Positions 1 through 8,396 of a stretch of 64,000 bases of DNA are shown here, in pieces. The DNA comes from CAYHHI01 sp964356335. Its GTDB lineage: Bacteria; Arandabacterota; Arandabacteria; Arandabacterales; Arandabacteraceae. The notes beneath the pieces are model-generated. The model saw only the letters and a list, made by a program, of their open reading frames with translations, was not told the origin of the DNA and searched no databases. The position numbers and the translations under genes were made by a program. The number at the start of each line of letters is the position of its first letter. The first letter of the stretch is position 1. Location of the stretch: assembly GCA_964356335.1 (NCBI GenBank), contig CAYHHI010000004.1:1-64000 (forward strand). Direction: 5' to 3'.

Positions 1-3000
1 GGGCGTAAGCAGAATCATCCCTTTCGCTCCAGCCAGCCCCTTGATCTCTATCAACCTCAGCTCGCCCGAGCCGAGGTCTAGGCTCGTAATGTCGTACCCA
101 AGATTCTTCTCGTGCACGTCATAGACCTGGTGGTTCTGCGCTTTCTCGTGCTCGATCACCACACGCATCGCGGCGGACTCGGTTTCAGGATCTGGCTGCA
201 TTCGCTGCATCGTAGGAGTGTCGCGCTGAGGGTGGGGCAGAACGAGTACGCTCGTGATCCGTTCGATGGCCTGAAGGCTGAGGGACCGTTCCTGCTCAAG
301 TTCCCGTCTGCGCCTGGCTCGCCTTGCCAGAAGATCAGCATGACGGTTCTCGGCCTGGGCCTGACGCCCCTCAGCGCCAGGCACACCCTTTTGCACTTCC
401 TCAGCAGCTTTTCCGATCTCAGCATCCGCCCGCTGAAGCAGCTCGGTAAGCGATATTTCAACGTGCTTGGAAATCCGCTCTATTTCCGCAAGCCGTTCCC
501 TACGTGCCTCCTCCAGAAAGGGCTGGAAGGCATAAACCTGAAGCCAACTGGACGCCTCAGGCAGAAGCACCACTGCAGGCAGATCCTGCGGAGGCTTAGC
601 CTCGCTGAAGTTGCCAAGCATCCCCGGCTCCCGAAAGCATGGCTCCCCACTCCCACTCAGTTCCACCGCGAACATACGCTCGTGGACAGTGTGTCCCAGG
701 CCATCCACAACCCGTGCCCGATAGAAGTCAACCCGCACGGGCGCCCCGTGCTGGACCGAGTGTAGGCAGCATCCCTTGCTGAAGGGCAGGGCAGCCTTAA
801 GGCTAGTGTGCCTGCGTATAGCCTCGAAGAGCGGATGGCCTGGCGTGACCCATTCCAGGCTGTTTCTCTCAGCGGTCTCCCGGTCCGTGGAACACCGCTG
901 GTACTTGTTGGCCAGGGCAGGCAGCCTCCAATCCTCGTCACTCTCACGCCGCCGTAATACGTCGGGTGTTCTAGCCGGCTCAAAGGTGTGCGGCAGGCCC
1001 TCTATCGCCTTGAGAGTCAGCGGAACGTACGCCGCAGCCTCGCGAATGAAGCGCGCGATTGTCTCAGGCACAACGCGCCTCTCTTGGGAACGGGCCCTGC
1101 GCTCAACCAGCATTTCGAGATTGAGCTTCTTCGAGGCAAGGCCTTCCAGCGCCGTCTGGCAGATGGCGCGGAAACGGTTCTCATCCACGTCTTCGAGCAG
1201 CCGTTCCTCAAGATCGGCCTCACCCAGCTTACCGGCATAGTAGTCCCGCAGAACACGCTCAATGTGCGCGGCGGGCAGGACTTCGCCAATAACATTGAAT
1301 ACCGCGTCGTCATCGAGGGCGTCGCGAATCTTCTGGAGCCTGTCCAGAAGTCGCTCAAGCACGCGCCCCTCAATCGTGTTAGTTGCCACGAAGTTGAAGA
1401 TGAGGCAGTCCTTCTTCTGGCCATATCGGTGGATACGGCCCATACGCTGCTCAAGGCGGTTAGGGTTCCACGGGATGTCATAATTGAAGAGGATGTTGCA
1501 GACCTGGAGGTTGATGCCCTCACCCGCCGCCTCCGTGGCCACTAGAATCTGGATCGCTCCGTCCCAGAACTGCTGTTCGCTGTAAAGCCGTGTCCCCGGG
1601 TCATTCCGCGAGCCTGCTTTCATACCGCCGTGGATCACGCCGACCCTGAAGTTCCAGGACGTGAGCTTGCCGACCAGATAGTCCAGGGTGTCCTTGAACT
1701 CGGTGAAGATCAAGAGCCTTTTGGCGGGATCGTCGAAGAAACCCTCGCGCTGCAACAACTCTTTGAGCTTCGACAGCTTGGCTTCGACGTCCGACTCCTC
1801 AACACGGCAAGCCTGCTTGGCGAGCTCACGGAGATCTGCAATCTCGTCGCGGACCTGGTTGGCATTACCGGTGAGGCTGATGGCTTCAAGAAACTCCTCC
1901 AGACGCTCGCGCTCGCTTTCTTCCATCTCATCAAGATCCTCGGGGTCAGGCAGATCGGACGGCGCAACGCGAACCAGGTCTTGCGCTCGCTTAAGCCCTT
2001 CCTCGAGTCGTCGCGCGCGGTTCTCTAGACTCTGCTGCATGGCGTAGGTGCTCGATGCGAGCCTGCGCTGATACAGCGCCATCAGGAAACCTACGGCCCG
2101 GGCACGCGGATCATCTCCCAGGGCTGCGGCCTTGGCGCTCTGACGCTTCACAAAGCTCGTGACGTCCCTGTAAAGCTCGAACTCCTCTCCGTCCATCTGG
2201 AAATCAACGGTCTTGGGTATCCGCTTGGTGAAGATCTTCTCCGCTACCCACGTCCCGTCGGCACGCCTTTCAGGGAAGTAAACCATCGCTTCCTTGGTAC
2301 GGCGCAAATAGAAGGGCGCGCGGTGTTGTTCCATCGCCTCCCGAATAGAACGCACGTCTGCGTAAGCGTCTACGTCGAGTAGTTGAAGGAACAGCGTGAA
2401 GTTGACCGGGTCACCCTTGTGCGGTGTCGCGGTCATGAGCAGAAGATGATCGGCCGTGTCCCGGAGAAGCTCTCCGAGCTTGTACCGAAGGCTCTTGTGG
2501 GTCTCGTCTGCAGCCGACATACGATGGGCCTCGTCCACAATGACAAGGTCCCAGTGCACCTGTCGCAGGCCAGGCAGTATGTCCTGCCGCTTCGCGAGGT
2601 CCAAGGAGGTGATAACCCGTTTCCTCTCCTGCCACTGGTTGAAGCCGAACTGCTCGCGGATGTCCGCGCCTTTCATAACATCGAACTTCGTTTCGAACTT
2701 CTCGTTGAGCTCCCGCTGCCATTGGAAGGCGAGATTGGCCGGGCAGACCACCAGGATGCGCTCGGCAAGACCCCGCAGCTGAAGCTCACGAACCAGGAGA
2801 CCCGCCATGATTGTCTTCCCGGCCCCGGCATCGTCGGCAAGCAGGAACCGGACGCGCGCAAGCTTTAGCAGGTAGTCATAGACAGCCTCAAGTTGGTGTG
2901 GAAGGGGATCCACGCGAGAGATCGAGAGGCCGAAGTAAGGATCAAATTCGTAGGCAATGCCAAGCGTGTATGCTTGGAGTCCGAGACGGAGAAGCCGCCC

Positions 3001-3213
3001 GTCGCCATCGAAAGTAAAAGCTGTATCGAGGATGGTGAGTCGTTCCAGGTCGGCGGACGAAAGCGTGACCTTCCTGAAGCGCTCGGACTTGATCCCCACC
3101 AATCCTAAGGCATAGGTTCCATCTCCCGCAGGACAGACGGTTTCCACGCGCATCGGCTCAGGAAACAACGGACCGGTTAGAATCTGCCCTTCCCGTAGAG
3201 GCGAGCTCGACAT
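1..3213 (-). CDS. SNF2-family helicase with C-terminal DUF3883 domain (C-terminus cut by window edge)
   Basis: The frame is open from the ATG at 3213 to the window edge, giving 1071 residues without a stop. Seen in order: a Walker A motif (DDAGAGKT, about residues 128-135), a DEAH box (residues 227-230), a TATPHKGDP motif III, a second RecA-like domain starting around residue 500 with LLIFTEF, and a motif VI of the form QRMGRIHRYGQ. The final stretch (around residue 1035) reads NLGYDITSLDL then IEIKG, the signature of the DUF3883 nuclease-like fold. Family knowledge: this helicase type recurs in anti-phage islands (for example DrmD of DISARM and DUF1156/DUF499 loci). Inference: a DNA translocase in a defence or restriction locus that continues to the left. 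Its partners are outside the window, so the system cannot be named. The 287 bases upstream contain no other gene. Confidence 0.88.
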   Translation of the reverse strand, partial: MSSSPLREGQILTGPLFPEPMRVETVCPAGDGTYALGLVGIKSERFRKVTLSSADLERLTILDTAFTFDGDGRLLRLGLQAYTLGIAYEFDPYFGLSISRVDPLPHQLEAVYDYLLKLARVRFLLADDAGAGKTIMAGLLVRELQLRGLAERILVVCPANLAFQWQRELNEKFETKFDVMKGADIREQFGFNQWQERKRVITSLDLAKRQDILPGLRQVHWDLVIVDEAHRMSAADETHKSLRYKLGELLRDTADHLLLMTATPHKGDPVNFTLFLQLLDVDAYADVRSIREAMEQHRAPFYLRRTKEAMVYFPERRADGTWVAEKIFTKRIPKTVDFQMDGEEFELYRDVTSFVKRQSAKAAALGDDPRARAVGFLMALYQRRLASSTYAMQQSLENRARRLEEGLKRAQDLVRVAPSDLPDPEDLDEMEESERERLEEFLEAISLTGNANQVRDEIADLRELAKQACRVEESDVEAKLSKLKELLQREGFFDDPAKRLLIFTEFKDTLDYLVGKLTSWNFRVGVIHGGMKAGSRNDPGTRLYSEQQFWDGAIQILVATEAAGEGINLQVCNILFNYDIPWNPNRLEQRMGRIHRYGQKKDCLIFNFVATNTIEGRVLERLLDRLQKIRDALDDDAVFNVIGEVLPAAHIERVLRDYYAGKLGEADLEERLLEDVDENRFRAICQTALEGLASKKLNLEMLVERRARSQERRVVPETIARFIREAAAYVPLTLKAIEGLPHTFEPARTPDVLRRRESDEDWRLPALANKYQRCSTDRETAERNSLEWVTPGHPLFEAIRRHTSLKAALPFSKGCCLHSVQHGAPVRVDFYRARVVDGLGHTVHERMFAVELSGSGEPCFREPGMLGNFSEAKPPQDLPAVVLLPEASSWLQVYAFQPFLEEARRERLAEIERISKHVEISLTELLQRADAEIGKAAEEVQKGVPGAEGRQAQAENRHADLLARRARRRRELEQERSLSLQAIERITSVLVLPHPQRDTPTMQRMQPDPETESAAMRVVIEHEKAQNHQVYDVHEKNLGYDITSLDLGSGELRLIEIKGLAGAKGMILLTP

Positions 3214-3447
3214 AGCACCTCCGCAATCTGCGCACAATCTCGCGTCACGCGGGCCTAGCTTGCGCTGAAGTCTCTTGATTCCTCGGCGACCAATGGGATC
3301 AGCGAAATCTGCCTAAACACGCGAACGCTCTACTTTGACGTACTACCACGATTAGGCCCATTAGTCAACGGATTTGCGGGAGGTCTGTTCCAGCCTCAGC
3401 GTCACGATGGTCGGCTGAGATGGCGCCTCCGGGCAAAGGGAGAGAAA

Positions 3448-3478
3448 GGCGGTCTCCGGACGAACACCCGAGACCGCC
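3448..3478 (-). terminator. Intrinsic terminator after the methylmalonyl/acyl-CoA operon
   Basis: A perfect 9-bp inverted repeat (GGCGGTCTC, 13-nt loop, GAGACCGCC) lies about 24 nt downstream of the hbd stop on the minus strand. It is followed in the direction of transcription by TTTCTCTCCCTTT. The position at the end of an eight-gene operon fits factor-independent termination, although the T-tract is interrupted by C. Confidence 0.6.
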
Positions 3479-3501
3479 ATGATGTTGGGTCGGCCTATAA
3501 T

Positions 3502-4353
3502 CTACTCGTAGGTGTAAAAGCCCCGCTTGGTCTTCCGGCCCAGGTAGCCTGCCGCGACCATATTCTTCAAGAGCGGGCACGGCCTGTACTTGGAGTCGCT
3601 GAAACCTTCGTATAGGACGTCCATGATTGACAGACATATATCGAGTCCGATCAGGTCGGCCAGTTGCAAGGGTCCCATGGGGTGCGCCATGCCGAGCTTC
3701 ATCACGGTGTCGATGGCTTCCCTAGTGGCAACCCCTTCCATTAAGGCGTAACAAGCCTCATTGATCATAGGCATCAGAACCCTGTTGGAAACGAACCCGG
3801 GAAAGTCGTTCACTTCAACCGGGGTCTTGCCCAAGCTCTTTGCGAGAGCGTCAACGGTCTTGCAGGTTTCATCGGAAGTTGCGATTCCCCGGACGATCTC
3901 AACAAGGGCCATCATGGGAACTGGGTTCATGAAGTGCATGCCGACGACCACCTGGGGCCGCTTGGTGCATGCGGCAAGCCTGGTGATTGAAATCGAAGAT
4001 GTGTTGCTGGCGAGGATGGCGCCAGGCTTACAGGCCGCGTCAAGATCTTGGAACATCTTCTTCTTGGTGGCGAAGTCCTCGATGATCGCCTCGACCACGA
4101 TGTCGCAGTCGCTATGGTCCTTGATGTTTGTGGTCTTCTTGATCCGCTTGAGCGCCGCTTCCTTCTCCGCCGGCGTCATCTTCTCTTTCTTGATCATCCT
4201 GTCCATACTGCCGCCTATCGAGGCGAGACCTCGATCAAGTATGGCATCACCGATATCCGAGAGAACGACGCTGAAGCCGCTCTGGGCAAACACCTGGGCA
4301 ATGCCGTTGCCCATGGTGCCGGCACCGACTACACCCACCTTCTTGACTTCCAT
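3502..4353 (-). CDS. hbd: 3-hydroxyacyl-CoA (3-hydroxybutyryl-CoA) dehydrogenase
   Basis: This 283-residue protein has the usual length for stand-alone Hbd/PaaH enzymes, which interconvert 3-hydroxyacyl-CoA and 3-oxoacyl-CoA with NAD(P). The N-terminus carries the Rossmann motif GVVGAGTMGNGIAQ. HFMNPVPMMALVEIV and NDFPGFVSNRVLMPMINEA are family signatures, and the C-terminal all-alpha domain ends with LGRKTKRGFYTYE. An AGGAGGT ribosome-binding site 5 nt before the ATG fixes the start. It is the last gene of the operon, behind the thiolase, so the pair can perform the last two steps of beta-oxidation or the first two of a butyryl-CoA/3-hydroxybutyrate route. The nearby phasin-like gene (33069) is compatible with the latter but does not prove it. 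Confidence 0.93.
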   Translation of the reverse strand: MEVKKVGVVGAGTMGNGIAQVFAQSGFSVVLSDIGDAILDRGLASIGGSMDRMIKKEKMTPAEKEAALKRIKKTTNIKDHSDCDIVVEAIIEDFATKKKMFQDLDAACKPGAILASNTSSISITRLAACTKRPQVVVGMHFMNPVPMMALVEIVRGIATSDETCKTVDALAKSLGKTPVEVNDFPGFVSNRVLMPMINEACYALMEGVATREAIDTVMKLGMAHPMGPLQLADLIGLDICLSIMDVLYEGFSDSKYRPCPLLKNMVAAGYLGRKTKRGFYTYE

Positions 4354-4469
4354 TGCCTACCTCCTGTTCTCATCGATCTGGATCCTACGCTCGCCGCGAT
4401 GCTCTGCCAGAGAGAGGGAGCACGCGGCGCACCGCTCTCCAGGGGCGCGAAGGAGCACCGCATGCATCG

Positions 4470-5660
4470 CTAGTCCATTTCAACCGACAAAGCCACAGCG
4501 TTGCCGCCACCAAGGCAGAGAGCAGCAAGCCCACGCTTCTTGCCTCGGTCCCTGAGAGCATGAATCAAGGACACGAGGATGCGGCTTCCCGTCGAACCTA
4601 TGGCGTGGCCCAGAGCCACCCCGCCGCCGTTGACGTTTACAATCTCAGGATTGATCTTGAGCTCTCTTATCCCTGCGATCGCCTGCACCGAGAAGGCCTC
4701 ATTGAGCTCCACAAGATCAAAATCGCCGATCTTGTAGCCAGTGTTCTTGAGTAAGTTTCTGACGGCCTCAACCGGCGCCATCATGACCCACTTGGGCTCG
4801 AGGCCGCCTGTGGCATAGCCCGTGATCTTTGCGATCGGCTTGGCCCCGAGTTCCTGAGCGCGCTTTCTCGACGCAACAACAACTGCGGATGCGCCGTCAT
4901 TGACGCCAGGGGCATTGCCTGCCGTCACTGTGCCATCCTTCTTAAAGGCCGGCTTCAGCCTTGCGAGTGCCTCGACGCTGGTATCCTCCCTCGGAGACTC
5001 ATCGACCTCAAACCTGATGGGTTCGCCCTTCTTCTGTGGAATCTCAACGGGCACGATCTCCGCTCTAAACTTGCCGGCCTTTATGGCTGCAATGGCCTTG
5101 CGATGACTGTTGTAAGCATACTCATCTTGTTCCTGTCTCGATACGTTGTACTTCTCGGCGACCAGCTCACCGGTCGTCCCCATGTGGAAGTCGTTGTAGG
5201 CGTCCCAGAGGCCGTCGTAAACCATGGCATCGACCAGGACTCCATTGCCGAGCCTGTAGCCAGTCCGTGCCTGCCTCAACAGGTACGGAGCCTGACTCAT
5301 GCTTTCCATGCCGCCCGCGACTATGCAGGTGTAGTCTCCCGCCTTGATTGCTTGGGTAGCGAAGACCACGGCCTTGAGCCCCGAGCCGCAAACCTTGTTG
5401 ATCGTTGTTGCGCCCACAGCATCAGGAATGCCGGCCTTGAGCGCAGCCTGCCGCGCGGGATTCTGACCGATGCCTGCGGCAACCACGTTGCCCATGATCA
5501 CTTCCTCAACATCCGAAGGCTTTATCCCTGCCCGCTCCACCGCCGCCTTGATAGCAATTCCCCCCAGCTCAGGAGCCGTAAAACCCGCAAGGGAACCCAG
5601 GAATCGTCCGGTTGCCGTGCGCGCGCCGCTTACTATTACCACGTCCTTTGGATCACTCAT
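4470..5660 (-). CDS. thlA: Acetyl-CoA C-acetyltransferase (thiolase)
   Basis: This 396-residue thiolase cleaves acetoacetyl-CoA or 3-oxoacyl-CoA with CoA, or condenses two acetyl-CoA. The acylated cysteine is C91 in NKVCGSGLKAV. The catalytic His lies in NGGGVALGHAIGSTG, and the second Cys lies in LCLGGGNAV near the C-terminus. The ATG at 5660 is chosen because AAAGGAG lies 8 nt before it; a possible start 18 nt upstream would place that site inside the coding sequence. It sits between the MtaA-like gene and hbd in the same operon. A second, unrelated-looking thiolase (47707) belongs to the HMG-CoA synthase cluster. Confidence 0.93.
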   Translation of the reverse strand: MSDPKDVVIVSGARTATGRFLGSLAGFTAPELGGIAIKAAVERAGIKPSDVEEVIMGNVVAAGIGQNPARQAALKAGIPDAVGATTINKVCGSGLKAVVFATQAIKAGDYTCIVAGGMESMSQAPYLLRQARTGYRLGNGVLVDAMVYDGLWDAYNDFHMGTTGELVAEKYNVSRQEQDEYAYNSHRKAIAAIKAGKFRAEIVPVEIPQKKGEPIRFEVDESPREDTSVEALARLKPAFKKDGTVTAGNAPGVNDGASAVVVASRKRAQELGAKPIAKITGYATGGLEPKWVMMAPVEAVRNLLKNTGYKIGDFDLVELNEAFSVQAIAGIRELKINPEIVNVNGGGVALGHAIGSTGSRILVSLIHALRDRGKKRGLAALCLGGGNAVALSVEMD

Positions 5661-5782
5661 CTTTCCAACTCCTTTCACCGATATTGAAAACTGATCTCAT
5701 TGGCACTGTCATCGGGGTCTGACGTATCGTTCCCCTGCCTGTGGCACTGACTGCTGCGGCCCGCTTGCCACCGAATCGCTGT

Positions 5783-6802
5783 CTACTCGATCTTGCCGAG
5801 TTCGGCGGCTTGCTGGCAGAAATACTTGACCTTCTCCAGGTCGCCTCTGATGGAGATCTCGCAACCTGTCGCCAGAATGTATCCCTCCCTGGCCTTACCT
5901 ACGGCCAGACACCGTTTGATCTCATTCTCAATGTCTTGCCTTGTGCCATCAACAAAAACGCCCGTCGAGACGTTGCCAATCGTAACCGTTTTGCCATGCG
6001 CGGCAGCCAGCATCTTCTCGAGGGATGAGGGTTGGTCCATGCTCACCGCAGCCGCACCCGTAGCCACAATCTGGTCCAGTATGGGATCGATGAAACCGCA
6101 GATATGAAGTGTGAGCCCGATTCGCTTCTCACGGAAATGGGCGACCACTTCCCGGTCATAGGGAAGCACGAATTCCTTGAATATCTTGGGTGAGATGAGA
6201 CTGCACGACGCCGGAGCCTCACTGAAGCTGAGGCCTACTCCCGCACCTGCGACAGCCGCACCCGTCTCCTTCGCTATCGCAACCGTGAACCGCATCAACT
6301 CGTGCACGAACTCGGGATCGGTCGCGGTGTCGACGATCAGGTTCTCCGCCCCCCGGAGGTTCACAGCGAGTGTCCACGGCCCGCAGAGCACTCCGCCGAT
6401 TGCACTGTCTTTCACCGTGCCGCTCACCTTCTTGCACGCCTCAGAATAGGCCGGTAGCCTGCCCGACTTCGCGGGATCGGGACGCTTGAGCGATGATAGT
6501 CCGCCCTTGTCTCGGCCGAGCAGGTAGGACCTGAGCCGCGGCATATCGTCATCGGGAAACTCAACTTGTGCTCCCATCGCCTCGACCTCGAGGAACAGAT
6601 CGGCCATCAGCACGACGACGTCCTGCCTGAGTTCCTCATAAAGCGCGAGCTGCGCATCCGCGAGTTTCCGGAAATCACTGTAGTAGGTCCTGGGGCTCTC
6701 ACCGATCATCTTCGCTGCAAGCCCGCTGACAATCGGATAACACGGCACCCGGTCCGGCTTCGTCCTCTTGAACGCTGCTTTGACTCTTTCGATTCCTGTC
6801 AT
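5783..6802 (-). CDS. MtaA/CmuA-like cobalamin (corrinoid) methyltransferase of the uroporphyrinogen decarboxylase superfamily
   Basis: This 339-residue UroD-fold protein opens with MTGIERVKAAFKRTKPDRVP, the usual start of the MtaA/CmuA branch. LTLHICG plus a later LATGCEI supply the His-X-Cys...Cys zinc-thiolate ligand set known for methylcobamide:CoM methyltransferases and absent from heme-pathway UroD. Family role: methyl transfer between a corrinoid and a thiol. The exact substrate here is unknown. The ATG at 6802 is preferred because AGGAG lies 5 nt upstream; the GTG at 6808 overlaps that site. It starts 8 bp after the acyl-CoA dehydrogenase stop, so translation is probably coupled. Its place in an operon with three other B12-linked genes (cobO, mutase, meaB) suggests a corrinoid-related job. 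No dedicated corrinoid protein is seen nearby. Confidence 0.75.
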   Translation of the reverse strand: MTGIERVKAAFKRTKPDRVPCYPIVSGLAAKMIGESPRTYYSDFRKLADAQLALYEELRQDVVVLMADLFLEVEAMGAQVEFPDDDMPRLRSYLLGRDKGGLSSLKRPDPAKSGRLPAYSEACKKVSGTVKDSAIGGVLCGPWTLAVNLRGAENLIVDTATDPEFVHELMRFTVAIAKETGAAVAGAGVGLSFSEAPASCSLISPKIFKEFVLPYDREVVAHFREKRIGLTLHICGFIDPILDQIVATGAAAVSMDQPSSLEKMLAAAHGKTVTIGNVSTGVFVDGTRQDIENEIKRCLAVGKAREGYILATGCEISIRGDLEKVKYFCQQAAELGKIE

Positions 6803-6810
6803 GTGCACTC

Positions 6811-7947
6811 CTAGTCTCCCAGAATCTGCCTTGCGATCACGAGCTTCTGGATCTCTGAGGTGCCTTCACCGATCTCAGTTATCTTCACATCCCTGTAAAA
6901 CCGTTCAACCTCGTAGTCCTTCATATAGCCGTAGCCGCCGTGGATCTGAACCGCTGCCCTCGTCGCCTTCATAGCGATGGCGGAGGCATAAAGCTTGGCC
7001 ATCGCAGCCTCTTTGATGTGGCGCTCTCCCCTATCTTTGAGTGCGGAGGCGCTATAGACCAGATGCCTTGCCGCCTCGACCTCGGTCGCCATTTCGGCGA
7101 TCATATCCTGGATGGCTCCGAAGCTGCCTATGGCTTTCCCAAATTGCTTTCTTTCCTTTGCGTACTTGATGCTGGCGTCGAGCGCACCCTGGGCAATGCC
7201 GAGCGCCATCGCGCCAATCGAGATTCTCCCGCCATCAAGGGTCCGGAGAAAAATCTTGAAACCTTGGCCTTCCTCGCCAAGCCGGTTTTCGACCGGCACC
7301 ATGCAGTCTTCGAATATGATCTCCCCGGTGTCGGATCCCCTGACGCCCATCTTGTTCTCTTTCTTGCCTGGACGGAAGCCCGGCGTTCCCTTCTCAACGA
7401 TCAAGGCAGTTATGCCCTTCACGCCCGCCCGCTTGTCGGTCATCGCCGTGAACACGCAGGTCTCGCATACACTGGCGTTGGTAATGAAGCACTTCGTGCC
7501 GTTGACGACGTAGTGGTCGCCCTTCCTGACAGCCGTGCTCTCGGTCGCGCCGGCATCAGAGCCGGCATTGGGCTCGGTCAGGCCGAAGGCCCCGAGCTTC
7601 TTGCCGCTGGCGAGATCGATGAGATACTTCCTCTTCTGCTCTGCAGTCCCAGCGTCGAATATCGGATAGCACCCAAGCGAGGTGTGGGCAGCCATGGTAA
7701 TACCCGTGGCCGCACAGACGCGCGATATTTCCTCAACACCTATCGAGTAGCTCAGCGTGTCGGCCCCGCCCCCTCCACACTCTTCAGGGAAAGGCATACC
7801 GAGGAGCTTCAAGTCACGCATCTTCTTTATGGTTTCCCAAGGGAATTCGCCGGTCTCATCAATCTTCTTAGCGAGGGGCTGCACCTCCGAGAGTGCAAAC
7901 TTCCTCACCATCTCTTGGATCATCTTGTGTTCCTGGCTAAGCTGCAT
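6811..7947 (-). CDS. Short-chain acyl-CoA dehydrogenase
   Basis: This 378-residue FAD enzyme has the standard family length. Seen: the N-terminal helical domain, then AFGLTEPNAGSDAGAT and CFITNAS in the middle domain (FAD and acyl-CoA binding), RKQFGKAIGSFGAIQDMIAEM, and IHGGYGYMKDYEVERFYRD. IGEGTSEIQKLVIAR near the C-terminus supplies the catalytic Glu (E361). It oxidises an acyl-CoA to the 2-enoyl-CoA, with electrons going to an electron-transfer flavoprotein; no etfAB is seen in the window. The gene lies between mcmA2 and the MtaA-like gene. Short- or branched-chain substrates are most likely from the butyryl/isobutyryl-type sequence, but specificity cannot be fixed. Confidence 0.92.
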   Translation of the reverse strand: MQLSQEHKMIQEMVRKFALSEVQPLAKKIDETGEFPWETIKKMRDLKLLGMPFPEECGGGGADTLSYSIGVEEISRVCAATGITMAAHTSLGCYPIFDAGTAEQKRKYLIDLASGKKLGAFGLTEPNAGSDAGATESTAVRKGDHYVVNGTKCFITNASVCETCVFTAMTDKRAGVKGITALIVEKGTPGFRPGKKENKMGVRGSDTGEIIFEDCMVPVENRLGEEGQGFKIFLRTLDGGRISIGAMALGIAQGALDASIKYAKERKQFGKAIGSFGAIQDMIAEMATEVEAARHLVYSASALKDRGERHIKEAAMAKLYASAIAMKATRAAVQIHGGYGYMKDYEVERFYRDVKITEIGEGTSEIQKLVIARQILGD

Positions 7948-7975
7948 ACCATGACCTCCTCAGCGGGCTCCACAG

Positions 7976-8380
7976 TCACTTCGTACGGGAGGCGATCTCC
8001 TTCTGGATGAATTCCACAATCTGAGTTGTCGGTGTGCCGGGACCAAAGACCTCGGCTATACCGGCCTTCTTCAGCTGATCATAGTCATCCTTAGGTATTA
8101 TGCCGCCGGCGAGCATGATCTTATCTCCCGCACCGCGCTCCCTCAGCAAGCTGACGACCCTGGGGAAAAGTGTCATATGGGCCCCGGAGAGAATGCTCAG
8201 CCCCAAGACGTCAACATCCTCCTGGATTGCGGCCTCCACGATCATCTCAGGCGTTTGATGCAAGCCCGTGTAGATCACTTCCATTCCGGCATCGCGCAGC
8301 GCGCTTGCCACCACCTTGGCCCCTCTGTCATGGCCATCAAGGCCTGGCTTTGCGACCAGTACTCTTATCTTCCGCGCCAT
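7976..8380 (-). CDS. mcmA2: Methylmalonyl-CoA mutase, small (B12-binding) subunit
   Basis: This 134-residue stand-alone cobalamin-binding domain carries the base-off/His-on motif DGHDRG (D15, H17, G20), followed by GLHQTPEMIVEAA, LSILSGAH and LAGGIIP. It is the C-terminal half of methylmalonyl-CoA mutase encoded as its own gene, as in archaea and many anaerobes. The ATG at 8380 has GGAGG 5 nt upstream; an in-frame GTG 12 nt earlier overlaps that site and is rejected. It follows the catalytic subunit after 16 bp, so the two should be translated together. It uses adenosylcobalamin, made by the CobO at the operon head. Confidence 0.93.
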   Translation of the reverse strand: MARKIRVLVAKPGLDGHDRGAKVVASALRDAGMEVIYTGLHQTPEMIVEAAIQEDVDVLGLSILSGAHMTLFPRVVSLLRERGAGDKIMLAGGIIPKDDYDQLKKAGIAEVFGPGTPTTQIVEFIQKEIASRTK

Positions 8381-8396
8381 AATAGCCTCCACGGTC

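Noticed and set aside
5783..6802. Uroporphyrinogen decarboxylase of heme biosynthesis (hemE)
   Set aside because: The HIC...GC zinc ligands and operon context match MtaA/CmuA methyltransferases; no other heme genes are nearby.
6940..8010. 356-codon plus-strand open frame
   Set aside because: It is fully antisense to the acyl-CoA dehydrogenase, whose motifs and catalytic Glu are intact. The plus-strand product has no recognisable domain.
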